Notes: generated from the sequence alone by a model not told the origin. A stretch of 7,165 bases of DNA from Limnohabitans sp. (GCA_030729445.1 JANQXJ010000059.1:1-7165), one strand, 5' to 3'; positions 1 to 6,769 are shown, counted from the first letter of the stretch. A program made the numbers and translations.

Positions 1-1137
1 GCCTCATATGGCGGGGGTACGCCAAAATCGGCGCCCACGCCACCGCCCCACGCAGAGGCTGTGGCTGCTCCCCTCCAATGGCTCACGCTCACCGGCGCCA
101 ACCTGCACAACCTGCGCCAAGTCGATGTGCAGGTTCCGCTCAAGCGACTGGTGGCTGTGACCGGCGTCAGTGGCTCCGGCAAATCCACCTTGGCCCGTGA
201 TGTGCTGCTGGCCAATGTGCAAGCCCTGGTCAGCCAGCGCTCCACCTTTGCAGGCCGCACCGCACAAGACGCAGGCCAACGCGTGGCTTTGACCGCGTGC
301 AGCGATGTGCAAGGTTTTGAAACCATCGACCGTGTGCTCGAGGTGGACCAAACGCCCATCGGCAAAACACCACGTTCGTGCCCGGCCACTTACATCGGTT
401 TTTGGGACACCATCCGCAAACTGTTTGCCGAAACGCTGGAGGCCAAAGCCCGTGGCTATGCTGCCGGACGCTTCAGCTTCAACACCGGCGAAGGCCGCTG
501 CCCCAGCTGCGAAGGCCAGGGCATGCGCACCATCGAGATGAGCTTTTTGCCCGATGTGAAAGTGCCCTGCGAAACCTGCCGAGGCGCCCGCTTCAATCCT
601 GAAACGCTGGCGGTCACTTGGCGCGGCAAAAGCATTGGCGACGTGCTGCAAATGGAAGTGGACGAGGCCGTGGACTTTTTCGCCAGCATGCCCAGCATCG
701 CGCACCCGCTGCAGTTGCTCAAAGACGTGGGGCTGGGCTACCTCACCTTGGGCCAGCCTTCACCTACGCTCAGCGGCGGCGAAGCGCAGCGCATCAAGCT
801 GGTGACCGAACTCACCAAGGTGCGTGACGAAGTGGGCAAGCGCGGCAACAAAGCGCCTCACACCCTGTATGTGTTGGACGAGCCCACGGTGGGCCTGCAC
901 ATGGCCGACGTGGACAAGCTCATCAGTGTGCTGCACCGACTGGTTAACGCGGGCCACAGTGTGATCGTGATCGAACACGACCTCGATGTGATCGCTGAAG
1001 CCGACTGGGTGATTGACCTGGGGCCAGAAGGCGGCAACGCGGGCGGCCGCATCGTGGCGGCCATGACGCCTGAGGCCTTGGTGCGTCTTGGCACCCACAC
1101 AGGGGTGGCGTTGGGGCCGGTGTTGGCACGGGCTTAA
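1..1137 (+). CDS. uvrA: UvrA-family excinuclease ATPase, C-terminal part (5' partial)
   Basis: This is the C-terminal ABC ATPase half of a UvrA protein, the DNA-damage sensor of nucleotide excision repair. The frame is open to the left edge, so the GTG at 61 is not the real start. The first 20 codons are a Gly/Pro/Ala-rich linker. Counting residues from codon 61, I see Walker A GVSGSGKST (35-43), a CxxC pair at C147/C150 and another at C170/C173 (the UvrA zinc finger), the signature LSGGEAQR (237-244), Walker B LYVLDEP (269-275) and the switch histidine H306. All key residues are present and the frame ends normally with TAA. Compared with E. coli UvrA from memory, about 8 extra residues (around KVRDEVGKRGNKAP) precede Walker B, and the segment after Walker A is longer. 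That looks like the UvrA paralogue or tandem 'double' UvrA of Burkholderiales rather than the standard repair enzyme. Family is certain; subclass is inferred because the N-terminus is missing. Confidence 0.93.
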   Translation, partial: ASYGGGTPKSAPTPPPHAEAVAAPLQWLTLTGANLHNLRQVDVQVPLKRLVAVTGVSGSGKSTLARDVLLANVQALVSQRSTFAGRTAQDAGQRVALTACSDVQGFETIDRVLEVDQTPIGKTPRSCPATYIGFWDTIRKLFAETLEAKARGYAAGRFSFNTGEGRCPSCEGQGMRTIEMSFLPDVKVPCETCRGARFNPETLAVTWRGKSIGDVLQMEVDEAVDFFASMPSIAHPLQLLKDVGLGYLTLGQPSPTLSGGEAQRIKLVTELTKVRDEVGKRGNKAPHTLYVLDEPTVGLHMADVDKLISVLHRLVNAGHSVIVIEHDLDVIAEADWVIDLGPEGGNAGGRIVAAMTPEALVRLGTHTGVALGPVLARA

Positions 1138-1167
1138 GCCCCAGCCGAAAGGCTTGAACTGCCTTTT
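1130..1167 (+). terminator. Weak hairpins at the end of uvrA, possible terminator
   Basis: A perfect 12-base palindrome, GGGCTTAAGCCC (1130-1141), spans the uvrA stop codon. It is followed by AGCC-GAAA-GGCT (1143-1154), a 4-bp stem with a GNRA-type tetraloop. Overlapping that is an alternative 6-bp stem AAAGGC/GCCTTT (1148-1153 with 1161-1166) that runs into TTTT. The stems are short and the T-run is brief, so intrinsic termination here is only possible. Confidence 0.3.
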
Positions 1168-1244
1168 AACGACTTGCTTGAATTTGTAGTTTTTACCGAT
1201 TTTTGAGTGGGTAATTTCCGTGTGCTTGGGGTGCAAAGGCCCGA

Positions 1245-1250
1245 TATGAT
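1245..1250 (+). promoter_or_regulatory. Candidate -10 box for the TpsB-like gene
   Basis: TATGAT matches the sigma-70 -10 consensus at five of six positions. It lies 34 bases before the ATG at 1285, in the AT-richest part of the 1138-1284 gap, and an eight-T run (1254-1261) follows it. I cannot find a good -35 hexamer at normal spacing (TTGGGG at 1226-1231 is too close) and there is no extended -10 TG. The call is therefore weak. Confidence 0.25.
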
Positions 1251-1271
1251 TTGTTTTTTTTGAGGTTGGAC

Positions 1272-1276
1272 GGGAG
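1272..1276 (+). promoter_or_regulatory. Ribosome binding site favouring the ATG at 1285
   Basis: GGGAG ends 8 bases before the ATG at 1285. The in-frame GTG at 1276 overlaps this motif and has only GAGG (1262-1265), 10 bases upstream, so the ATG is the better start. The GTG would add just three residues. Confidence 0.55.
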
Positions 1277-1284
1277 TGCTTGCC

Positions 1285-2967
1285 ATGGGTGGATATTTGG
1301 CGGTTGACTGGCGCAGCAGCGCAGCAGCTTTGGCTGTTTTGGGCGGGGCATTGTGCAGTCCGCTTTCTTGGGCCCAAGCCGATCCAGCGGCGGCTCAAAA
1401 AAATCTGGATCAGCTGGGCGCACAGTTGCGTGAACGCGTGCTGTCCAAGCCCGTGGTTTATGTGGACACCTTGGGCCTAGAGGCCCAGACGCCCGTGGCA
1501 CAACTGGTTGCGGTGCAGGTGCAAAGTTCGGTCTTGTCGCACACCATTGACCAATATTGGCAAACCCGAATCGGGCGTGCGGTGTCGGTGGATGAGTTGC
1601 GGGCGTTTCACGGTTGGTTTTATGACCGAGCTGCTCAAGCGGGTTTCATGGCCTATGCCCAGAGCGAGGTGCTGCAAATCCCTGGTGGCCAGCAACTGAA
1701 CATCCAAGTCATGCAGCCCAAAATCAACAGCGTGCGTGTGTTGGTGCCGGACAGCGTCCATGCCCGCCTCTATCTCGAGCGTGTACAAACTCGCATCTTT
1801 GAGGTGTTCAAGGCAGGCCAGGCGCTGGACACTTTGGCCCTGGACCAGGTGCTCGATTCGGCCAGCTACGATTTGCCCATTGAATTGGAGGCCACTTTGC
1901 GTGCTGTGGGCCCCGAGCTGCTGGACCTCGTGATCACCCTCACGCCAGCTATTGCCATGCCGGGACAAGCTTCCTCGGGTGTGCTGCAGGTGAACAACCA
2001 TGGCCTGCGCCAGTATGGGAGAACACAGCAGCTGGGGGCCTTGAATGTGGGCATGCCAGAAATCAAGGCGCAGTTGTCATTGTTGGCGCAAGCCTCCGAG
2101 GGCTTGACCTATGTGCGGGCCGACTATGAAGGCCTGGCGCCTGCGTTGGGTTCGCGTTGGTCGCTGTTTGGCACCCATTCACGCAGCCAAACGGTGTTGG
2201 GCGGCTCGGCTGCAGCCGAGAGCGAGGCCAAGGAGTTGGGCCTGGGCCTGACGCGCATTTTGGGGGCCCGCCGTGACCTGGTGTTCAAAGGGCATGCGGA
2301 GCTGGCCAGCCGTGAGAGCGATAGCTACCGACTTTATGGCGGTGAGCGTCTGTCCGAAGTCTACGACCACCAGTTGCGCTTGCGCTGGTCGGCAGACAAC
2401 GAGCGTTTGTCGCCCTACGCGGTGCGAGCTGAGGTGGGTGTGTTGCGTGGCTTCTACCCCCAAGAGGTCAACTCTGTGGTGCCTGCAGGACATTACACGC
2501 GGACCCATTTCTCGTTCAAAGGGCAAATCCCTTTGAACGACAGCGGAAGTTTGCGTCTGTCAGGTCGTGTGCGTGGCCAGTGGGCCAGCCGGAATTTGGA
2601 TTCATACAACCAATTCACGCTCGGTGGGGTCAATGGGGTCAGGGCCTACACCAGTGTGGATGGCTTGGGCGACCATGGTGTTTTAGCCAGCTTGGAGCTG
2701 ACCCAGACGCTCAGCCCGGTGCTGTCGGTCACGGCCTTTTATGATGGAGGGCAGGTTCAAAAATATGCCGACCCATTGGCCACAGTCACCTTGAACCGAT
2801 ATTCGCTCGAAGGCGCCGGCCTGCAATTGCAAGGGCGCTATTCGAAATGGCATTACATCCTGACATGGGCCAAAGGTCTCGGAGGCTATGCGGATTGGGT
2901 GACAAGCAACATCGAATCCCAACCCGACAACAGCCGCGTGAACCTGTCGGTGAGTTACTTGTTCTGA
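1285..2967 (+). CDS. ShlB/FhaC-type (TpsB-like) outer-membrane transporter
   Basis: This is predicted to be an outer-membrane 16-strand beta-barrel protein of the two-partner secretion (TpsB, Omp85 superfamily) type, 560 residues from the ATG. Such proteins export a large TpsA exoprotein. A signal peptide covers about residues 1-30: a hydrophobic run (AAALAVLGGAL) ends at SWA, the likely cleavage site, and the n-region carries only one arginine. Two POTRA-like periplasmic domains follow at about 72-146 and 147-220. The barrel starts near residue 232 with the stretch around LQVNNHGLRQYG, which resembles the first strand of ShlB-type barrels. Conserved late motifs are LGGVNGVRAY (446-455), containing the loop-6 arginine R453, and FYDGGQV (485-491). 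The C-terminus ends SVSYLF, with the terminal phenylalanine expected for BAM-assisted insertion. Length is usual for FhaC (about 550). No TpsA gene lies in the window, so the substrate is unknown. It could also be a non-secretory Omp85-like protein. Confidence 0.82.
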   Translation: MGGYLAVDWRSSAAALAVLGGALCSPLSWAQADPAAAQKNLDQLGAQLRERVLSKPVVYVDTLGLEAQTPVAQLVAVQVQSSVLSHTIDQYWQTRIGRAVSVDELRAFHGWFYDRAAQAGFMAYAQSEVLQIPGGQQLNIQVMQPKINSVRVLVPDSVHARLYLERVQTRIFEVFKAGQALDTLALDQVLDSASYDLPIELEATLRAVGPELLDLVITLTPAIAMPGQASSGVLQVNNHGLRQYGRTQQLGALNVGMPEIKAQLSLLAQASEGLTYVRADYEGLAPALGSRWSLFGTHSRSQTVLGGSAAAESEAKELGLGLTRILGARRDLVFKGHAELASRESDSYRLYGGERLSEVYDHQLRLRWSADNERLSPYAVRAEVGVLRGFYPQEVNSVVPAGHYTRTHFSFKGQIPLNDSGSLRLSGRVRGQWASRNLDSYNQFTLGGVNGVRAYTSVDGLGDHGVLASLELTQTLSPVLSVTAFYDGGQVQKYADPLATVTLNRYSLEGAGLQLQGRYSKWHYILTWAKGLGGYADWVTSNIESQPDNSRVNLSVSYLF

Positions 2968-2987
2968 GCCCCGGCCCCGGGGGGGCT
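2967..2987. terminator. GC-only hairpin between convergent genes
   Basis: AGCCCC (2967-2972) can pair with GGGGCT (2982-2987) around a 9-base loop; a run of seven G (2979-2985) forms part of it. It sits in the 46-base gap between the TpsB-like gene (plus strand) and the methyltransferase (minus strand). No T-tract follows on either strand, so it is at best a weak or Rho-assisted bidirectional stop signal. Confidence 0.25.
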
Positions 2988-3013
2988 GGGCAGGTCAAGA
3001 CCGGTGTTGATGA

Positions 3014-4180
3014 TCAGGCAGGCATCACACCCAGACGCCAAAGCGAGGTGACTTCGGCCGAGCGTGCGGCATGCAAGGGGTCACTGGCATCTTGGGCCTT
3101 GGCGTGGACTGGTTTCACGTCCAAGCGGTCCAGAACCTGCAGGCCCGCCTCTGAGATCCAGGAGAGCAGTGCATCGCGTGTGCGAAGGCCCAAATGTTCG
3201 GCCAAATCGGACAAGATCAACCAACCCTCGCCGCCTTCGCACAGGTGTGCAGACAGGCCGCTCAAGAAGCCTTTGAGCATTTGGCTGCCTTCGTCGTAGA
3301 CGGCATGCTCCAGCAAGGAGGTCGGACGTGCGGGCAGCCATGGTGGGTTGCACACAATCAAAGCGGCATGGCCTGGGGGGAACAAATCGGCGTGCACCAA
3401 TTGGACTTGGTTTTGCAAACCCAGGCGCTGCAGGTTGTCCCGAGCACAGGCCAAAGCGCGTTCGGACATGTCCGTTGCGACCACTTGGGCGGCACCACGC
3501 CGCGCCAATACCGCCGACAACACACCTGTGCCGACGCCGATGTCAAAAGCAAGCGAGTGTGTTTTCAGCGCCTCGGGCAAAGGCGTTTTGGCCACCAGGT
3601 CCACATATTCCCCCCGTACGGGTGAGAAGACGCCGTAGTGGGGGTAAATCCGCAAAGCCTCGCCCATGGCGGGGACTTCTACCCCGTTCTTGCGCCATTC
3701 AAAGGCACCAATGACCCCTTGCAAGCTGCGCAGCGAGATCACGGATGCTTGGCCGTTGGCGGGCCCAAAGGCTTGCGCACAGGCGGCTTTGGCATCGGGT
3801 GCGCGGCGCAGGTCAATGCCATAGTCACCGTTCAACTCAATCAAAACCTGGCTCAAGACGCGGGTGCGTTGGGCTTGCGCCTGGCGGTGGGTGTGAAATG
3901 CCGCACCGGCAACCACGGGTGTATCCGTTGTTGGTTTTTTGGTGCGGACTTTTTTGGGTTTATCGATGCGCCGTGTCAGCGCTTGCAGCATTTGCCGTGC
4001 GTTCTGAAAATCGCTTCGCCACAGCAAACCGGTGCCGGCGCAGGCCAGGCGATAAGCGGTGTCGGCCGTCATGGTGTCGTCGGCCAGCACCACGTGTTTG
4101 GGTAACACTTGGTCTGAACGCCAGAGCGCGGAGCGTGTCGTGTCTTTTTCAGACCAGGTCAAAAGGGTGGGGGCGTTCAT
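3014..4180 (-). CDS. Class I SAM-dependent methyltransferase, PrmC/HemK-like (NPPW)
   Basis: This is a 388-residue methyltransferase with a Rossmann-fold C-terminal domain. Counted from the chosen start, motif I is FDIGVGTGVLS (212-222), the strand-2 acidic turn is ATDMSE (235-240), and motif IV is NPPW (278-281). NPPY/NPPW is the catalytic motif of amino-methylating enzymes such as PrmC/HemK and RsmC, so an amide or exocyclic amine acceptor is likely. The stretch YPHYGVFSPVRGEYVDLV (179-196) resembles the substrate-side segment before motif I in PrmC. An N-terminal domain (about 1-70) of unrecognised fold is joined by a lysine-rich linker (71-83, RIDKPKKVRTKKP). I chose the ATG at 4180 because GGAA lies 6 bases upstream; an upstream in-frame start at 4276 would overlap the preceding gene and add a poorly structured 32-residue tail. 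It is the last gene of the minus-strand cluster, 68 bases after the HAD gene. Family is clear; the substrate is unknown. Confidence 0.85.
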   Translation of the reverse strand: MNAPTLLTWSEKDTTRSALWRSDQVLPKHVVLADDTMTADTAYRLACAGTGLLWRSDFQNARQMLQALTRRIDKPKKVRTKKPTTDTPVVAGAAFHTHRQAQAQRTRVLSQVLIELNGDYGIDLRRAPDAKAACAQAFGPANGQASVISLRSLQGVIGAFEWRKNGVEVPAMGEALRIYPHYGVFSPVRGEYVDLVAKTPLPEALKTHSLAFDIGVGTGVLSAVLARRGAAQVVATDMSERALACARDNLQRLGLQNQVQLVHADLFPPGHAALIVCNPPWLPARPTSLLEHAVYDEGSQMLKGFLSGLSAHLCEGGEGWLILSDLAEHLGLRTRDALLSWISEAGLQVLDRLDVKPVHAKAQDASDPLHAARSAEVTSLWRLGVMPA

Positions 4181-4186
4181 GCGCGG

Positions 4187-4190
4187 TTCC
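4187..4190 (-). promoter_or_regulatory. Ribosome binding site supporting the methyltransferase start
   Basis: On the minus strand GGAA stands 6 bases before the ATG at 4180. This supports that internal start over the longer frame, which would begin inside the upstream HAD gene. Confidence 0.45.
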
Positions 4191-4248
4191 AGTGGCTGTG
4201 GGTGTGTATCGCGCAATTTGCAGCGATGAGGGGGCTGAGTCGGGCTTT

Positions 4249-5037
4249 TCAGGTCCGGTTTTTGAGCAAATGCCAAGCGAACTCTGCAAAGCCTGCACCG
4301 CGTTCACTGGGGGTGATGTAGCGGGGCGGGTGGGACAGTTGCGATTCAAAGCGGCGGATGTTGGCCACCCCCACACTGTGAGGAAAGTGCTCAAACATCA
4401 CTTGGTCATTGGTGGAGTCTCCCACATAAATCCATTGCTGCAATTCCTCGTCCAACGGGCGTGCGCAGAGTTCGCGCAAGATCCAGCGTGCCCCGCTCAG
4501 CTTGTGGTGTTCGCCAAACCAGCCGTTGATGTGGATGCTGCTGACGGTGGCCGCCATGCCAGCGCTGCGCATGATGCGCACCACCTCGTCAATGGCCGCA
4601 GCAGGCAAATGGGTGAATTCGCTGTGGTCGATGGCGATGTCGGTTTCACGGCCTGCACTGTCCTGGGCCAAAGTGGTACCGGGCACCTCTTGCAAGATCC
4701 GTGCGGCCACGGCTTGCATGCGTGCCCGGTTGCTTGTTCGCACAGCATCGTTTTGTTGGTAAATGGCCCGGGGGATGCCGCTGGCTTGGGGGAGCCAGGC
4801 CGCCGCACCGTTTTCGGCGACCAGGGCATCTACGGGCCAAGTTTGCGCGAAACCGCGGCTCCAGCCCATGGGCCGGCCGGTGATGGGAATGACCATCAGG
4901 CCGGCCTGTTTGAGCGCGGTCAGTGCTTGCAGGGCATCGGCTGTGATCGCGCCTTCCGTGGTCAGGGTGTCATCGATGTCGGTGAACACGCCCAGGCAAG
5001 GCCAGGGCGGTTGTGCCCAATGCGACAGGTCCAGCAT
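4249..5037 (-). CDS. HAD-superfamily hydrolase (probable phosphatase, type IIB cap)
   Basis: This 262-residue protein is a probable cytoplasmic Mg-dependent phosphatase of the haloacid dehalogenase superfamily. All four motifs are visible: motif I DIDDTLT (20-26) with nucleophile D20 and acid/base D22; motif II T53 in ITGRP; motif III K179 in HHK; and motif IV GDSTND (206-211) with the metal-binding D207 and D211. The long insert between motifs II and III (about 60-175) is where type IIB enzymes carry their cap, as in Cof-type, sucrose-phosphate and mannosyl-3-phosphoglycerate phosphatases. The GDSxND form of motif IV also fits that group. It begins 11 bases after the metF stop, has no clear Shine-Dalgarno sequence, and is preceded directly by TGA (…GGCTGAATG), so translation is probably coupled to metF. 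The substrate cannot be read from the sequence; the operon offers no obvious sugar-phosphate context. Confidence 0.87.
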   Translation of the reverse strand: MLDLSHWAQPPWPCLGVFTDIDDTLTTEGAITADALQALTALKQAGLMVIPITGRPMGWSRGFAQTWPVDALVAENGAAAWLPQASGIPRAIYQQNDAVRTSNRARMQAVAARILQEVPGTTLAQDSAGRETDIAIDHSEFTHLPAAAIDEVVRIMRSAGMAATVSSIHINGWFGEHHKLSGARWILRELCARPLDEELQQWIYVGDSTNDQVMFEHFPHSVGVANIRRFESQLSHPPRYITPSERGAGFAEFAWHLLKNRT

Positions 5038-5048
5038 TCAGCCGTGGC

Positions 5049-5894
5049 TCAGTAGGTCAGCGAGTTCAGGCGCTGGACGATGGCCAAGGTGGGTGCGCTC
5101 TGGTTCATGGTGTAGAAGTGGATGGCGGGCACGCCGCCGTTGATGAGTTGCTCACACAGGTCACTCACCACATCCAGGCCAAAGGCCTTGATCGATTCCA
5201 CATCGTCGCCATAGGCCTGCAGGCGAAGCCGGATCCAGCGCGGGATTTCGGCGCCGCACGCGTCCGAAAAACGCAGCAACTGCGACGAACTGGTGATGGG
5301 CATGATGCCAGGCACCACGGGCACATCCACGCCCAGTTTGTAAGCGTCGTCCACAAAGCGGAAGTACGCGTCGCTGTTGTAAAAATATTGCGTGATGGCC
5401 GAATCGGCGCCGGCTTTGACCTTGGTGGCAAAGGCCTGCAAGTCGGATTCGGGCGATTTGGCTTGTGGGTGGATTTCGGGGTAGGCGGCCACCTCGATGT
5501 GAAAGTCGTCACCGGTCTCGGCGCGGATGAAGCTCACCAGGTCGCTGGCGTAGTGGAACTCACCACCGGCGCCGTAGCCGCTGGGCAAGTCGCCGCGCAA
5601 GGCCACCAGACGCTTGATACCCATGGCCTTGAGCGTGGCCAGTTCGGCACGCACCGAAGCCTTGGTCGCGCCAATGCACGAAAAGTGCGAGGCCGCGGCC
5701 ACACCTTCGGCCTGGATCGCGCCCACCGTGGCAAATGTGCCCTCTTGGGTGGAGCCGCCAGCGCCGTAGGTCACCGAGCAAAACTCAGGCTTCAAGCTGT
5801 ACAGCTTCTCGCGCACGCCGCGCAATTTTTCAGCGCCTTCGGGCGTTTTGGGAGGAAAAAATTCCAGGCTGATCGGCAGATTCAAACCAGACAT
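5049..5894 (-). CDS. metF: 5,10-methylenetetrahydrofolate reductase
   Basis: MetF reduces 5,10-methylene-THF to 5-methyl-THF using FAD and NADH, giving the methyl donor for methionine synthesis from homocysteine. The 281-residue length is close to the roughly 295 residues of bacterial MetF, which forms a TIM barrel. Visible family motifs are SLEFFPPK (9-16), with E11 matching the catalytic glutamate (E28 in E. coli); SVTYGAGGST (40-49); ALRGDLP (98-104), with D102 matching the flavin-contacting aspartate (D120 in E. coli); and ITQYFY (167-172), where Q169 matches the substrate-binding Gln183. The ATG at 5894 is chosen because GAAGGT lies 6 bases upstream; a TTG at 5915 is also in frame but would overlap the end of the tlyA-like gene by four bases. 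It sits between the tlyA-like and HAD genes in the cluster that starts with ahcY, consistent with joint control of the methyl cycle. Nothing looks broken. Confidence 0.96.
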   Translation of the reverse strand: MSGLNLPISLEFFPPKTPEGAEKLRGVREKLYSLKPEFCSVTYGAGGSTQEGTFATVGAIQAEGVAAASHFSCIGATKASVRAELATLKAMGIKRLVALRGDLPSGYGAGGEFHYASDLVSFIRAETGDDFHIEVAAYPEIHPQAKSPESDLQAFATKVKAGADSAITQYFYNSDAYFRFVDDAYKLGVDVPVVPGIMPITSSSQLLRFSDACGAEIPRWIRLRLQAYGDDVESIKAFGLDVVSDLCEQLINGGVPAIHFYTMNQSAPTLAIVQRLNSLTY

Positions 5895-5900
5895 CACAAC

Positions 5901-5906
5901 ACCTTC
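5901..5906 (-). promoter_or_regulatory. Ribosome binding site fixing the metF start
   Basis: On the minus strand GAAGGT lies 6 bases before the ATG at 5894, within the 17-base gap after the tlyA-like stop. This makes the ATG the likely start rather than the TTG at 5915. Confidence 0.6.
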
Positions 5907-5911
5907 AAAAT

Positions 5912-6760
5912 TCAATAGTCGTTGGCCTTGGCATAGGCCTTGGCGGCCAGATCGGCCTCGTGCGCCACACGGGTGGCCTCCCGAGCGGGCAACACCGCAG
6001 CGGGGTCTGGCCAGCAGGCCTGCACAAAAAATTCACGGTTGCCGTCACCACCCGCAATCGGGCTGTCCAGCCATGCGGTGACTTGCATGCCCAGTTCGGT
6101 CAAAGCCGTGCAAACGCGGTTTTCGATGAATGGGAAATGCGAGTCGTCTTTCACGATGCCGCCCTTGCCCACCTGACCCGGTTGCAACTCAAACTGGGGT
6201 TTGACCAGCATGAGCAACTGGCCCGTGGGTTTGAGCAAATGCACCACGCCCGGCAGCACCAGTGTGAGCGAGATGAAGGACACATCACCCACCATCAGGT
6301 CAAAGCCTTCCAGCGCATCGGGGATGCGCTCGTCACCGGGCTCCAGCTCGCGGGCGTTCACGCCTTCGATACAGACCACACGTTCGTCTTGGCTGATGCG
6401 TGGGTGCACCTGGGCGTGGCCCACGTCAATGCCCACCACCTCGGCCGCGCCGTGCTGCAGCAAGCAGTCGGTGAAGCCACCGGTGCTTTGGCCCACATCC
6501 AAGCAGCGCAAGCCATCGACTTTGACGCCCGTGGCCTTCAATGCGCCTTCGAGCTTCAAGCCACCGCGTGAGACGTAGCGCGACTCGGCATCGTCGAGCA
6601 GCTGCAGGGCAGCGCTTTCGGGCACCTCGTCGCGGTTTTTGACGATGGCACGCCAATTCCCGTCGGGCTGCTGCCATTTCACGCCCCCGGCGATCAGTCG
6701 CTGAGCTTGGGAGCGAGAAGCGGCCAGGCCGCGCTCGACAAGAAGTTGGTCAATGCGCAT
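5912..6760 (-). CDS. TlyA-family rRNA 2'-O-methyltransferase (S4 + FtsJ-like fold)
   Basis: This 282-residue protein resembles TlyA, which in mycobacteria methylates the 2'-hydroxyl of cytidines in 16S and 23S rRNA (C1409 and C1920, E. coli numbering). The N-terminus is an S4 RNA-binding domain (about 1-60: RIDQLLVERGL, then SRSQAQRLI and GGV). A Rossmann methyltransferase domain follows, with SAM-binding motif LDVGQSTGGFTD (87-98). A complete catalytic tetrad can be assigned: K69 in GGLKLEG, D159 in GDVSF, K187 in LVKPQFE and E243 in REFFVQ. The C-terminus carries a charged Ala/Lys-rich tail of about 30 residues (252-282). It starts 9 bases after the ahcY stop with no visible Shine-Dalgarno sequence (AAAAACCACGC before ATG), so its translation may depend on ahcY. 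Family membership is firm; whether it modifies one or both rRNAs here is not shown. Some TlyA homologues are called haemolysins, a name not supported here. Confidence 0.92.
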   Translation of the reverse strand: MRIDQLLVERGLAASRSQAQRLIAGGVKWQQPDGNWRAIVKNRDEVPESAALQLLDDAESRYVSRGGLKLEGALKATGVKVDGLRCLDVGQSTGGFTDCLLQHGAAEVVGIDVGHAQVHPRISQDERVVCIEGVNARELEPGDERIPDALEGFDLMVGDVSFISLTLVLPGVVHLLKPTGQLLMLVKPQFELQPGQVGKGGIVKDDSHFPFIENRVCTALTELGMQVTAWLDSPIAGGDGNREFFVQACWPDPAAVLPAREATRVAHEADLAAKAYAKANDY

Positions 6761-6769
6761 GCGTGGTTT

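Noticed and set aside
4..705. A 233-codon minus-strand open frame across the uvrA end
   Set aside because: It is antisense to the zinc-finger region of UvrA, the reading is His/Gly/Ala-rich, and no family resemblance is visible.
1226..1261. An intrinsic terminator ending in the T8 run at 1254-1261
   Set aside because: No stem of useful length lies just upstream; only three or four G-C pairs can be formed (GGG around 1228 with CCC around 1240), separated from the T-run by about 11 bases.
1285..1374. A lipoprotein signal (LGGALC) at the start of the TpsB-like protein
   Set aside because: The residue before the cysteine is Leu, where lipoboxes need Gly or Ala. A signal peptidase I site at SWA fits better.
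760..1398. A 212-codon minus-strand open frame spanning the uvrA end, the intergenic gap and the start of the TpsB-like gene
   Set aside because: It crosses two genes supported on the plus strand and its translation shows no domain or signal. Covering the gap alone is not evidence of coding.
3745..5055. A 436-codon plus-strand open frame antisense to the methyltransferase and HAD genes
   Set aside because: It overlaps two genes with full catalytic motifs on the other strand. Its own translation is low-complexity Arg/Ala/Gly/His-rich and shows no recognisable domain. It is a by-product of high-GC codon bias.
5013..5918. A 301-codon plus-strand open frame exactly antisense to metF
   Set aside because: It mirrors metF codon for codon and gives a Gly/His/Val-rich translation with no motif. 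metF on the minus strand is unmistakable and has a ribosome binding site.
5960..6571. A 203-codon plus-strand open frame antisense to the tlyA-like gene
   Set aside because: The opposite strand carries the complete S4 and methyltransferase motifs; this frame has none.
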